Assembly (NCBI RefSeq): GCF_905115235.1
Contig: NC_051852.1
Location: forward strand, 118,186,027 to 118,250,026
Reading direction: 5' to 3'
DNA length: 64,000 bases
DNA from: Hermetia illucens
Lineage: Eukaryota > Arthropoda > Insecta > Diptera > Stratiomyidae
Shown here: piece by piece, positions 23,036-34,403 of the stretch
Layout of the letters: each line of letters begins with the position of its first letter
Numbering within the stretch: the stretch's first letter is position 1
Made by a program: the position numbers and the translations under genes
The notes under the pieces: generated by a model
Seen by the model: only the letters and a program-made list of their open reading frames with translations
Told to the model about the DNA's origin: nothing
Databases searched by the model: none

Positions 23036-23620
23036 TTTTTTTAAAGTTTTGTGTAAAACAAAACCTTATTAAAATCGATTCACTGTCTGTTTGGCTGTCT
23101 GTTACAAGCACTTTTCTCCAAAATGGCTAAACGGATCCGAACGAAATTTGGTGGACAGATGAGAACTATGAAACAACTACCACGTATACAGTTGGTGATA
23201 TAACTTTAGTTTGAGTTTAAAGAGGGGCTCCCCATACATGCAAGGGGGGATTTAAAAATCTTTTCCATCGGATGTAGTCGTCTCGATTAGTACTTTACGA
23301 GACTGATATTAGTTTTGGCGTAAAAGTGAGCGAGTAAGGAATCAAAATATACACACTTAAAGTGAGATAAGGCTCATTTTCGGAAACTACCCAAACCAAA
23401 AAGCCGAACAAAAATCAAGAAAGTACGCTTAGATGAAATGCAGGTCTAAAAAAAGTGTCCCATGCCCATAGCTGCTCAAATAAATTTACTAATAGTATGT
23501 TACCAACTTTTAGAAATTTACTGAAAACCCCCCTTAAGTTCATCCTAAGAGTAGTAAATATGCACCGGCATAGAGGACAGCCTCGTAAATACACATGCCA
23601 AGCCTTATGGAAATCCAACT
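23036..23620 (+). repeat. Palindrome-ended GTCY repeat, older copy
   Basis: Starts with an imperfect version of the palindrome (AAAGTTTTGTGTAAAACAAAAC...), then CTTATTAAAATCG and a short CTGTCTG tract. It then follows the same body as the copy at 23,788 (AAATTTGGTGGACAGATG, CCCCATACATGCAAGGGGGG). It lies head-to-tail with that copy. Confidence 0.75.
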
Positions 23621-23787
23621 ATTAGTGTCAAAGTGGTAGCAATTCATACTTATCAATTTCGTGCGAATTTACCGCATCCTAAGCCATACAAACAAGATGC
23701 TGACTTCATAATTAACAAGAATAATTGACATTTGAATGAAATATTAAAATTCCATTCATGAAGAATCTACTTCTCCCCACCCTTTTT

Positions 23788-23830
23788 AAGGTTTTGTGTA
23801 AACACAAAACCTTATTAAAATCGGTTTACC

Positions 23831-23906
<76 letters not shown>

Positions 23907-24624
23907 TTCTGTCCGTCACACGCATTTTTCTCGGAGACGGTTATAGCAATTGACACCAAATTTGGTAGAAAGGTGGGAACTGTGAACGCTCATACATACA
24001 GTGAGTTACATCTTTTTACGTTGAATTTAAGGGGGGGTCCCCATACATGCAAAAGGGGGGTGTAAAATTTTTTTTCATCAAATATAGTCATGTGGGGTAT
24101 CAAATTAAAGGTCTCGATTAGTACTTTTCGAAGCCGGTCTTAGTTTTGACATTTCTTAAAAATGTGGGGAGTGCGGGGGGTTGAAAGTGATCATTTCTTT
24201 AAGGGGGCCATTCTCAGCAACTACCAAACCCAAAAATCTGAAAAAAATCAGGAGGCTGCCACTATATGGTGCCTTGGCTCCGAAATACCTTTCATACCGA
24301 TATCTGTTCAAAGAAAGTTAATAATAGTATATTACTATAATTTTTTGTAATCGGCTGGAAACCCCCCTTAAATTCATCCTAGCGGTATGAAATTCTGCAG
24401 TGATGTAGGCTATAATATAGAGCATGATCATACGAAGTTTGATGGAAATTGCACTATTACTAACAAATTTATAACACATCGAAGTTGTTGCTTCTTTGAA
24501 AATTGAAGGCTATCAATGTCAATATCACCCGAAGGTGGACATATGCTTATATTACGTGCTACGTACTAAGAAATACACAAAACCTTTCGTACCTGAAGCG
24601 TCCAGCTTCCGGTTTCCCGACTTG
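23788..24624 (+). repeat. Palindrome-ended GTCY repeat, best copy
   Basis: An 837-bp element in four parts. First is a palindrome with 12-bp perfect arms around AA (AAGGTTTTGTGT / ACACAAAACCTT at 23,788-23,813). Second is TATTAAAATCGGTTTACC leading into a GTCT/GTCC tract (23,831-23,917). Third is a body containing CCCCATACATGCAAAAGGGG. Fourth is a 3' end GCTTCCGGTTTCCCGACTTG. Copies or relics lie at 11,750, 23,036, 37,167 and 54,730. No coding potential. The T/A-rich flank plus GTCY tract recalls dipteran mini-me/DINE (Helitron-related) repeats, but that assignment is an inference. Confidence 0.8.
23831..23917 (+). repeat. GTCT/GTCC microsatellite
   Basis: About 21 tetranucleotide units, mostly GTCT with some GTCC and one TTCT. 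It forms part of the repeat at 23,788-24,624 rather than an independent microsatellite. Confidence 0.95.
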
Positions 24625-24639
24625 TTTACATCTGTTGCA

Positions 24640-26100
24640 GGTCAAATTCTTCGCTTTTGCTAATAATACTAAACTCTGCTCTGTGACACGGAGTTGTCAT
24701 GCACTCGTCCCTCCTTACATCTTCTTTGTTTTCTTCAGCCTTTGTACCGTCCACAAACGGAGACAGCTCGTCAAATACCTGATCTGGATGTAATCGTAAG
24801 GCTTTCGCAATTTTTCCACGATCGGTGCAACTCTATAACGATCGCGGATATCCTCATTTCGGATGTGATCAAAACTTGGCACGCCACTAATCTAACGCAA
24901 CATCTTCGTCTCCATTAGCGCAAGACGCTATTCATTGTCTTTTATATCATAGTTGTCCAACACTCCATAGAGAGCGACACGACGGACGACACTGCGGTAA
25001 ATTTTAGATTTGAGACGTTCGTTGATACGTCGATCACAAAGAACACCATTTGTGGAACGCCACTTCATCCGGGTGGCGTTAATTCGTGAAGCAATTTCAT
25101 AACGCTGTTCTCCATTGGCTGATAGCGCTGACCCGAGGTATTTAAATCGCTGAGTTCTGGGCAGATCACCGCCGCTGACAGTGATTGCCTGGTTCATCGG
25201 GATCGGTCGTCAAAAATCCAGTTTTGTTTAGATTTAATCTGAGACCGTGTTGCATGAGGCGGTCATTCCATTTTTGGACAAGTTGCTCGAGATCATTTTT
25301 GCTATCAGATGCTAGGAAAATATCATCTGCCTAAAGCAGTGTATAGGGTGCTCGACGTTGGATATCCCGTGTGACGGTGTTTATAGCAAAAACAAAGAGG
25401 GGTGGTGAGAGGGCGCTTGTTTGATGAACGCCAACAGAGACACGAAGGGGTTTTGATACACCCGCCATAATTCTAACTTTACTTTTAGGATCCTGGTAGA
25501 GCAATTGAACCCAGCGCACGAGTTCTTCTGGCACTACGTGTTGTCGTAAAGCATACCAGATGAGTTCGTGTGGCACACGGTCAAACGCTTTCTCTAGATC
25601 CAGAAATGCAATGTAAAGAGGGCGATGCTTCTCACGGCGGGGCGGGCCAATGCGTTTCTCACGCTGTTTTATCGGTGGCCTAATTCGCAGGACGGCAGTC
25701 AACAGCCGATGTTGAGGTGCGATGGTCTCCTAGGGAACGACTTTGCAATAAGTGACAGTAGTAAAATGTTAGAGTCTTATGAGAATATAGCCGATTGCAT
25801 TTTACTGCTCTCACTATAATATGTAGGAAGATGAGACAATCGTTTGATGAACCATGTATTTATAAGTACAAGGTCATGGGTGCCCGCAAAATCGATTATA
25901 CGCACGCCACCCTCATTGCGCGCTCTGAACCCTATTCGCCCATGGCACCTGTAGCTGTAACATTTGACGCAACGACAAACCAGGTATCAGTTCGGTGCCA
26001 CTTAATCGACCCGCTGGCAGTTCTAATCCGCATAATCTAGTGCAAGCCAGCCAAGGTGCGCTTCATTACCTTAATTTAGGTGAGAACATCGGTCTTAAAG
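24640..26100 (-). mobile_element. RTE-type LINE, EN to RT C-terminus, decayed
   Basis: The minus strand reads EN remains near 26,030-25,790 (GFGARNEGGVRIIDFAGTHD, then LINTWFIKRLSHLPTYYS). It then reads the RT at 25,702-25,331 (PLYIAFLDLEKAFDRVPHEL, then LRQHVVPEELVRWVQLLYQD, then VGVHQTSALSPPLF where VGVHQGSALSPLLF is usual). The thumb follows at 25,197-24,928 (RFKYLGSALSANGEQRYEIA), and a C-terminal piece (DHIRNEDIRDRYRVAPIVEK) lies near 24,860. The YADD region lies at about 25,330-25,200, across a frame break. Related copies lie at 9,370 and 51,510. No product is expected. Confidence 0.85.
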
Positions 26101-26970
26101 GAGGGGTCAAGCTCTCTTGCTACGCCTTTACGGTGACTAACAGTTTCATGGACAACACGCTGCGAATGCCTAGGGTTTTCAGATCCTTAACAATATCCTG
26201 TGCGAAGCATATGTGATTCAAACTACAAATTATTAGTGTAAATCTTTGGAGATTGTGGTCTGCATTACTCTGAAACTATTGATGGGTTGAACTATAGCAA
26301 TAAGAAGAATTCTGGAAGTCATCTCTTTCCTCCGAGTTACCTGTGGTGGTTGTTGTTGATGTTTGCGTGGCACTGGATATGTTATTTGTTATCAAGTTTG
26401 GCTGTAGATGTGATACAAGAGTCCGTTTCTGCGGGGTTTGGTTTGATTTAATTGTTGTCTGATGGAATCGTCGACTGTAGACTACTGATCAAATCCTCCA
26501 GAGATTTGTTAGCTTAATTTCTGAGGTACACAAAGGGGAGATTTATAGCGCACATCCATGTTTGACCCTACAAATAGCTCTGCTCGCGATATTGGTACAA
26601 CGACAACCACCATAAAATTCCTACAAAGCACCAACTACAAATAACCGAGCAAAGAACATATGCCCCAGGAATATATGATCTCAATGTGTCACCCCGGTTC
26701 CCTTGATATCAGGTAACCTTTGGTGAGGCTGTGTAACAAGCGTCGCTTCAGATAAGTCTCACTGTAGACTTGGGTCTAACCGCCCTCTTCGAATACCTGG
26801 GTACGTCTAATATAGTCAAGAAGTTCGGAGAAGGCTTAAGATGATATTGTGATCTCAGGTTCAATATCGACAGCTTATATGATCCAGCTCTTGCTCTATA
26901 GTAAGTAGCCCATCTAAGAATATCGATAAGCCCACGCCCCCAAAATAGCCGACTTGTAGGTCGCCCCAAA
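26100..26970. other. No recognised gene
   Basis: A 75-residue minus-strand frame (26,975-26,748) and other short frames show no motif. The right end may be the pre-RT linker of the plus-strand LINE that follows. Confidence 0.4.
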
Positions 26971-27820
26971 AGCACGGAAGGGACGGAAGCCTTTGGGGCG
27001 TTTGGAGAAGTTAATAGACTCTCTTGACGTTAAAAATTCGATTGAAGATTCTGAATCGTTACCAGTGAAAGAGCAAAAGCTTCTATACTATCTTTGAGCG
27101 TTTGAAAGCAACAGGCATGAAAGGCATCTAGCCGGTGATGTTAAAGGAGGATATAATTCATCTAGAGCGACATCAAGAAATATAATACTTTTCTGGCGAG
27201 TTTTGTTCTATATTAGATGCCTACCTCTTGGCGGAAGGTTATGGTAGTCCTCATACCAAAATCTGGAAGGATTGATGTTTCCTACCCAAAGGACTTGAGA
27301 AAAACTAACTTTAAATGGTTTTCGATGAAATGTCCAGATAGATCAGTTGATTTACGGCACTTCGGCAGCGGTCACTAAATAAAGCCAGCGTGGAAACTCC
27401 TATGAGTCTGTACAACGTTTTATGTATTCAAAGATAGAAACCAATTCTGAATCAATAGAATGCGATAGAGGTGTCCATAGATATTGAAGATTTTTTAAAC
27501 GGCGTAAGAGGTTTGTGATGCTGCCAGAGAACATAGCATTGATGATACTTTAGTCAAGTGGATCTGTACTGTGCTAACGCAGAGATTTCCGTATACTGGG
27601 CAGGTGCGATTCACTACCTGACGACAAACGTGACGAAAGGCTGCCCCTAGGAGGTGTGCTCTGGTCACATTTTTCGAGTATATGTTAATTGACTCAACGA
27701 CAACAAGAGCATGTGTCGATGAAGGTGACGTGGTGGCTATTCATGAAACCTCGGAATCCTTTTGTGGGAATATACTCATGCTATCGATTTTATTGACAGT
27801 TCGACAGGTGCGGACTGCCA
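26970..27820 (+). mobile_element. R1/LOA-type LINE RT remnant
   Basis: The plus strand reads WSSYQNLEGLMFPTQRT near 27,245, VSIDIEDFLNGVR near 27,475 (for DIEGAFNNV), DDTLVKWICTVLTQR near 27,545, VTKGCP...GGVLWSHF near 27,635 (for GCPQGGVLSPLLW), and MLIDSTTT near 27,682. Several stops and frame changes make it a dead copy. Its 3' end is bounded by an oppositely oriented SINE. Confidence 0.65.
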
Positions 27821-27824
27821 GTAA

Positions 27825-28102
27825 GAATAATAATCGTTGGCGTAACAATTCAATTGGATCAGGGCCTTGAAGTGCACTTCATTCAAGATCGTAATGGTGT
27901 ACTACAGGATTACAATACCCTATAGGAGGCATTTCGCCCGCCCGAGATTATTCCTGTGATCTGACTCAGGTACAGATTCACAGCTAAATGGAGTGGTATT
28001 CGACGTCAAATCACGATACAAATCCCACTGCCACCAGCGAAATTTGAACCGCGACGTTCCATACGACAGCATTGTGCTCTAACCACTCAACTACAAAAAG
28101 GC
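27825..28102 (-). mobile_element. tRNA-derived SINE, copy 1
   Basis: Read on the minus strand it has a tRNA-like head (TTGAGTGGTTAGAGCACAAT, then CGCGGTTCAAATTTCGCTGG). The body contains GTGGGATTTGTATCGTGATT and TTACGATCTTGAATGAAGTG, and the tail is ATTATTATT at 27,833-27,825. It aligns along its length with the copy at 56,363-56,622, with small indels. Pol III box B is preserved (GGTTCAAATTT). Confidence 0.85.
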
Positions 28103-28289
28103 CTTTCTAAGATGAGAGAAATAAACCTTTAACTTTCTGAAGTTCAAGTATATGAGAAACAGCCGATGTTAAGGATACAGACTATTGAACGAAATATTAG
28201 AAAAACTAAATCTAATTCTTGCGGTGACTTCTGATTCTCTGAAATCTAGTAGAAAATCTAAAATTTTCTTTAAGCGCAGAGAAAATTGA

Positions 28290-30970
28290 ATTCTATGTGC
28301 TGCTTAGAATTGAGTTTTGCACCCATCATCACTCTCAAGTATTTGATGGCCGGCTTGGAAGTGATGATACGATTTCCAATTCTAATGCAGCCGTAATTTC
28401 TCATGAGGCGCTGATGAGGACCAATTCCGTCTTTTCTTCCACGAGTGCCAGTTCAGCACTCTCTAACCAAGCCTTAACAACATTGATTGCTTCGCTTGAG
28501 TATAACTCAGCAGCTTCGAGATGCTTTGCGACCACAACCAGCGCTCTATCGTCGGCGTAACCCATTACCGTGGCCTCCTCCGGTACCGAAAAGTTAAGTA
28601 CATCATTGTACATGATATTCCGCAGTAGTAGGTCCAGTACGATACCCTGTGGTATAGCCGCAGAAACAACTTACTCCTTGGGTCCTTCATCAGTGTTATA
28701 TCAGAGCGCCTGGTTTCGGAAATAGCTATCATCAATAGAGATCGGCAGAACAAACAATCGTCGCCAGAAACTTTCGTATAATGAATGCATTCTTTACGTC
28801 CGGCACCACCATTACCTAATATTTGGTGGTACTACCTTTTCTGTGAATTGCATTTTCCGACAAGCCCAGTAACTAATTTGATAGTATTAATGGTTGATCG
28901 CGCTTTACGGAACACATTCTGCCTATCTGAAAGGCCATCTTGGTTTTCGACAACGGGGAGTAACATATTGTAATCTATACGCTCCATCGTTTGAACATAT
29001 GAAACTATAGAAGAATGGTTGACTTGGAAGTTTACCAGCCTTAAGCAGCTTCTACCGCTTCGATGACGCAAGAAAGATCCCCTCAGACATGCATGCTTGG
29101 AAGAACTCTGAACATGTCTTCGGTATTTCGCGTAAAGCCAAGGGTTTACTGTTGCCTATTCTACCACAGATCTCCAACAACTCATACTCATCTGCGAGCA
29201 GAGCTTCTTAAAACATTTATTCTTGCTTTAGCGGTTGGTTAGGTTCCGGTACTTGCAGGCACCTTTTGCCCCCATTCGTCTGGCTCGGAAGCAAGTCGAA
29301 CGAACCTTGACCAGTTCAATATTCACCGGTGGTTGTGTCTTCTACTGGGAAATGGGCATCTCCTAGTCATCGATGTGTCACATGCCTTGCCTTTATATGG
29401 AGAGCTCTATCCGTGAAGGGGCTTGCTTTGTTAGGTTGGTCTAATCATACGTCCATATATATTTACTCAGTCATTGCTTTTGCAGACCATTCTTATGGTC
29501 TTATAGATTTTAGCTTTTAGTGTGCGGGTCCTCTGCGTAGTTCAAAGATTATTGTCTGGTGGTCGCTGTATGTGAAGCCCGCGCTTACTTTCGCTTACTT
29601 GCCAGGACATATGATGCGCCAGTAGAGGACTGACGAATGTCAGATTGGACCGGACCCCCTTTTCGGATATCATCTTCGTTGTCCAGAACGACATCTAACT
29701 AGGTGAATGCTTTTTATAAGCTGCGACCCTTTACATTAGTCTCTTTGCTTCCCCACTCGACAGTCCACGCATTAAAGGCACCGGCTGTTATCCTTGGATT
29801 TCATCTCCTTGCGCCAACGACAGATTGTCCAACAGATCTTTAAATTCACAGACACAGGGCTCGGTAAGACTTAGTAGCTATACACGAAAACATCACTTAT
29901 TTTTGCCCAAACAAAGCCACCAGCCGCCTAACTCATGGTGTATTGTGTAGCTCGGGGAATGCACGTTCGTGTCGCTTCTCCACTAGACGAATCTGCTATC
30001 CATACACTAGCGTCAAAGTTTCTGCATGGCTCACTTATAGTGGCAATCTCCATTTCAGACTCGTAAGTGGTCTACGGAAACAAATCCTGTGCCATCCTCC
30101 AATGATTGAGGTTTATTTATATTAATCTCATTTTTCCATTGCAATTAACGACTTCATAAATTTCGAGCATTTACCACTTCCGGCAATACGCCGGTAATCC
30201 CATCCCTCCCTCTTTCGCAGAAAATGTATTTGGAATCCCTACTGCACTTCGTGGCAAACATCCCATCTAATTTGAACTTTTCCTGCAGCCAACAACTTCT
30301 CCGCTGCCTCCACTGCCAGTCTCATTATCGCTTTTTGAGTATGGATGGATTCCTCTAACTTGAATTGTGGTTTCAAAATATTACTGATTTCTTCTCTGTA
30401 TGCCACCCCGTCGAGATCCTTGCGCTGTATACGAATTGCATGTTCTTAGGAACGTACGGAAACCACGGAAGCCCCTTTTTCAGTATATTCGCATACAATG
30501 GATTTTCTTTGCAGGAGACTACAATTGCTTTTGAGCGAAACCTTTTGTTTCTTCTTCCTTTTTTGATTTGCGACCTTCGCGCATCCAAACTTTTTGTTTC
30601 CCTCGCTTCGTTATCCGAAATTCCCACTCCTTATAATTTCCCTCTTCCGAATTTTTAGTTCCATTTTTTGGAATAATCAGAATACGTTTTTCCCTTCAGG
30701 TATCTGTTGACTCCCTAAAGGTTCCCCCATTTTGTCTTGCACTCGATGATCTTGCGATTTGGTGTCATTTGGGTCGCGTGTGATGTTGTTGCAGGTTTCG
30801 GCTTTTCCTTAGGTTTTATTTCTTTTTCTGCGACCTTCTATAAAGCACGCTGATGGCTCTCACAATGTTCTTAATGGCTTAGCAGACGGCATGCATGTCC
30901 GCGATGAATTCGAGTAACTTAACTTAGCTTAGCTGCAAGTGTCATGAAAAGCAGTTTTTCTGGATAAGAA
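28290..30970 (-). mobile_element. R1-type LINE with ORF1 and ORF2 remains
   Basis: Minus strand, in order. ORF1 lies at about 30,960-30,370 (KKGRRNKRFRSKAIVVSCKE, typical gag-like charged region). A decayed finger and endonuclease region lies at 30,360-29,270. The RT ends at 28,753-28,401 with VMGYADDRALVVVAKHLEAA and ALVEEKTELVLIS, both R1-clade signatures, and an intact YADD. Frames are interrupted repeatedly. No poly(A) tail was recognised. Confidence 0.65.
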
Positions 30971-31308
30971 CTCTGTTCTCAGTGAGTCTTGGCCAGATTA
31001 CTCTTTTTACAGACTCCTTCACCGTTGTCATTTACCCAACTTCACTTTGTTTTATATTTTGGCGTCTTTGGCATTGGAGGGGATTTTAAAATAGATAAGT
31101 TTGTCTTGAATGTGTATACTTTCTGGTCCTGGAGTGCCTTTTTAGTAGATGTGGTGGGCATCGTAATTGTTTCCTTTGGCCAACAATCCTCCTTTCAGCC
31201 TATCATTCTTCACCTTTGTTATTGGTGTTCTTGGTAATGTTGCCCTGACCGGGCTGTCCATCACTGAAGCAATACGGCCGAAATTTCCGAGAAAATAAAC
31301 TATCCGTT

Positions 31309-33770
31309 ATGATCGGTATTTACAATGCGACTAAGGACCTGATTGGGCGTGTTCATCGCGATCTCATTCCCGAAAGCTCTCCCGTCGATGTAGAAATCAC
31401 AGGTGGAAGGGCAACATCAAGTCCGCGCCCCGGACCTTCAGCCGAGCTTAATGATGCTCAAGGGGAGTCGGAGGACGCGACAAATCAACCGGAAAACTTG
31501 TTCTCTAGAGAATGGTTCCCCAGGGTTCGCGATGAATTGAACATGCCTTTTAGTGACATACTGTTGCCGGCAAGAGGCTTCGGGTTAAGAAGCTCCGAGA
31601 CCGAAGGCATTCCTTATTGGAATCGCGGCCATAGACCTCGTCCTTGTCCACCAGTCCCTGATATTCCTTCGTTTGATGGGGACCTTCGTCACTTTGAGTC
31701 TTTCCGCAGTATTTTTCAATCAGTCTATAATGGATCTGATATTGGGCGAGCTGAAAGGCTAATGATGCTGCAGAGCAAATTAAAAGGTGATGCGAGGAGA
31801 GTCGTAGAGCACTTAGGAGTGCATGGGGAAAACTACGAGAAGGCCTGGGAACTTCTGGAACGACGCTTCAATAATCCTTGCGAGGAGAGTCGTAGAGCAC
31901 TTAGGAGTGCATGGGGAAAACTACGAGAAGGCCTGGGAACTTCTGGAACGACGCTTCAATAATCCTTGGGCGCTGGTAGAAAAGGAGATCCAGGTCCTCA
32001 TAGATCTTCCCCAGATAGTATTACAAGACCCCAGTACCATTGGAAGGGCACTTGACACAATGCGCTCAGTGGTTCAAAACCTGCGGAAGGCTGGGTTCAA
32101 TTGTGATCAAGGTGTACCTTTCATACCTTTTATCCTCACCCGTAAAATGGATGTCTCCACCCGACGGGAATTTGAGTCATTGCTTAAGCAGCCAAAACTT
32201 CCCGTAACAATTGATGATATTGATCTATTTCTGGAAAATATTATAGATACATAGTTATGTCTCCCAGTTGGGAGGGGTTGGGCGGACTCGCGAAGGTTCA
32301 AGTAGAAGAACATTCCGTTGCTAAGAAGGCAAAGACCTTAGGGGGAAAAATAAAGCGTTTTCCGTGCTACATTTGTATGGAAGATCATTGGTGTTAAAAT
32401 TTCCACGGTTAATAAACAGCAAGGACAAAGGGGATCTGCTCTGGCATTATGGTATATGTGTCTTCTGTGCCTCCCACAAGTACAAAAAAGGTACGGAATG
32501 TCAAAGGCGTATGTTTTTGAAATGCGGGGTTTGTCATGGGCAGCATGAAACAGTATTGCATCCCGGCAAAGATCGATCGGGCGGGTCATACATGCAAGGG
32601 AGTAAACTCTACAAAACTTGCCCATTCCGAAGCTATATTGCCCACAGCTGTAATAAAGGTAAAGGCAAAGGATGGAAGTGTAATTTCAGTTCGGTGCTTG
32701 GTGGACCAAGGTAGCCAGAGCAGTTATATCACTGAGGAGTTAGTTCAAAGGCTGCGACTAACTAAGAAGAGAACCAATGTGGAAGTATCCGGAGTGGAAG
32801 GAGTATCCGCAGGAAGAGTGTCTTCAATTGTCGGGTTGACTCTTAGTTTAGGGGATGGTTCAAACTTGGAAACGAAGGCGTTGGTAGTCAAGCGAGTTAT
32901 CAAAGGGGGTCTTCCCCGTCCACCTAGGGGAATTAGTTCATTGCTCCCAGGGAAGAGGCTGGCAGATCCGGTTACAGATCACGTTTCGCATGTTCCGGTT
33001 CTTCTAGGTTCCAATGTCCTTACTCAATTACTTTTGGAAGGAGTGGAAGTTGTGGAAGGATTTTTAGCGCAAAATACTCGACTTGGATGGGTAGTAACTG
33101 GTTCTGCAGCATTGCCTGCTTCTAAAGTTACGGCCTCGTATATCTCCTTGGAGGAACTTGAGCAAAACCTAAGGTCTTTTTGGGACATGCCCATTGACAA
33201 AAATGAGAGGGTTGAATTGGATGAAGAGCGATGTAAACATCTAATTCCAATCACGGTCGGTATGTTGTACCAACCCCGTGGCGTCAGGAGGATATTCAGT
33301 TGGGAAACTCGTTTAGCAAGGCAGTTCAGTATTTTCTCGGCCAGGAGAAACGGTGGTTAAAGAACGCCGAACTCAAAACGAAATCGGACGAGTTCATGTC
33401 AGAATATCGGGACTTGGGCCATATGGAAGAGGTCCCTACTGAACTCCGAGGTGATACTAGTGGAGACGTTTATTACATACCATACCTGAGTGTGATTCGC
33501 AAGGATGCTACCACATCGAAGCTCAGGAATGTTTTTAACGCCTCCAGTCCGACGTCGAATGGCGTTAGTCTCAATCAAGCAATTCTTCCTGGGCCAAAGT
33601 TGCAAACCCACATCTTTGACATTGTTACCCGTAGCCGGAAATTTGAGTTTGTTTTCTCCAGTGATATTACTAAAAAGTATCGCCAGATTTTGCTAAGACC
33701 AGAGGACCAGTTAAGACAGAATCTTATGGAGATCTAACCCGAAGGAACCTATTCAGGAGTATTTTCTGAA
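31309..33770 (+). mobile_element. BEL/Pao LTR-retrotransposon fossil
   Basis: Parts recognisable on the plus strand are a BEL-type gag with the DUF1759-like region (HFESFRSIFQSVYNGSDIGR, then AERLMMLQSKLKGDARRVVE), a cysteine-rich region, an aspartic protease (VDQGSQSSYITEEL near 32,705) and the start of the RT region. The rest of pol is not seen. The element is broken, with several breaks, and I did not find a matching LTR pair. It looks moderately old: the protein pieces are easy to recognise. Confidence 0.8.
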
Positions 33771-33951
33771 AAATAAATCTGCTGTTAAACACAATTGGTC
33801 CGTCGAGCCGGATAGGATGCCAAACTAGGATCCTTCACGTAAGTATCTACAAATAAATTATAATTTGAAATAATTTTCATGAAATTTTTTGTGCAATTGT
33901 GTTGTTAATGAAATTTAAGTGCGTAGTTTACAAACTTGTTAGTGTATAGTA

Positions 33952-33971
33952 CATCGATAAAATTATCGATG
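33952..33971. repeat. ATCGATAA inverted repeat
   Basis: CATCGATAA and TTATCGATG face each other around AA. Each arm contains TATCGAT, close to the Drosophila DRE core (TATCGATA). This may be chance or a regulatory site of an unidentified element. Confidence 0.6.
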
Positions 33972-33999
33972 CTTTGTTTGTGCTGGAGTAACATAGGAA

Positions 34000-34143
34000 C
34001 GTTCAGACCAAAGGAAAGGTCCTTGTAGTGTTAAGTCTCCTACGTTTCCAGTGCACCATTTTCTTGTTACGTGGTCGCGTTCAGACCAAAGGATAGGTCC
34101 TTACAATGTTGCGCTTCCCACGTATTCAGTGCCCCGTTCAGAG
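34000..34143. repeat. 78-bp direct repeat, two copies
   Basis: Copies start at 34,000 and 34,078, each with CGTTCAGACCAAAGGA, then AGGTCCTT, then CACGT/TACGT and CAGTGC. They are diverged by several bases and lie immediately upstream of the 39-bp minisatellite. Confidence 0.75.
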
Positions 34144-34164
34144 TATTGCCATTGCGGAATGGTA

Positions 34165-34403
34165 ATCACTAATTATTGTTGTTACGGCGCTCAAATTAAG
34201 AGCTCAAAATTATTATCGTTGAGGCGCTCAAATTTAGGGCGCAAAGTTATTGTTGTTGCGGCGCCCAAATTAAGGGCGCAAAATTGTTATTGTTGAGGCG
34301 CTCAAATTTAGGGCGCAACAGTTATTATCGTTGCGGCGCTCGAGTTAAGGGCGCAAAATTATTGTTGTTGCGGCGCTCAAATTAAGGGCGCAAAGTTATA
34401 CTA
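34165..34403. repeat. 39-bp minisatellite, about six copies
   Basis: Unit approximately TTATTGTTGTTGCGGCGCTC followed by AAATTAAGGGCGCAAAA. GCGGCGCTC/GAGGCGCTC recurs about every 39 bases. There is an alternating tendency between GCGGCGC...AAATTAAGGG and GAGGCGC...AAATTTAGGG units, suggesting duplication of a two-unit block. It lies between the BEL fossil and a short open frame. Confidence 0.85.

Noticed and set aside
23758-23946. Open frame with repeated SVCLSVCL
   Set aside because: It is a translation of the GTCT microsatellite inside a repeat element, not a protein gene.
34165-34403. A CRISPR-like array
   Set aside because: Units are directly tandem and similar throughout, with no unique spacers, and the DNA is eukaryotic.
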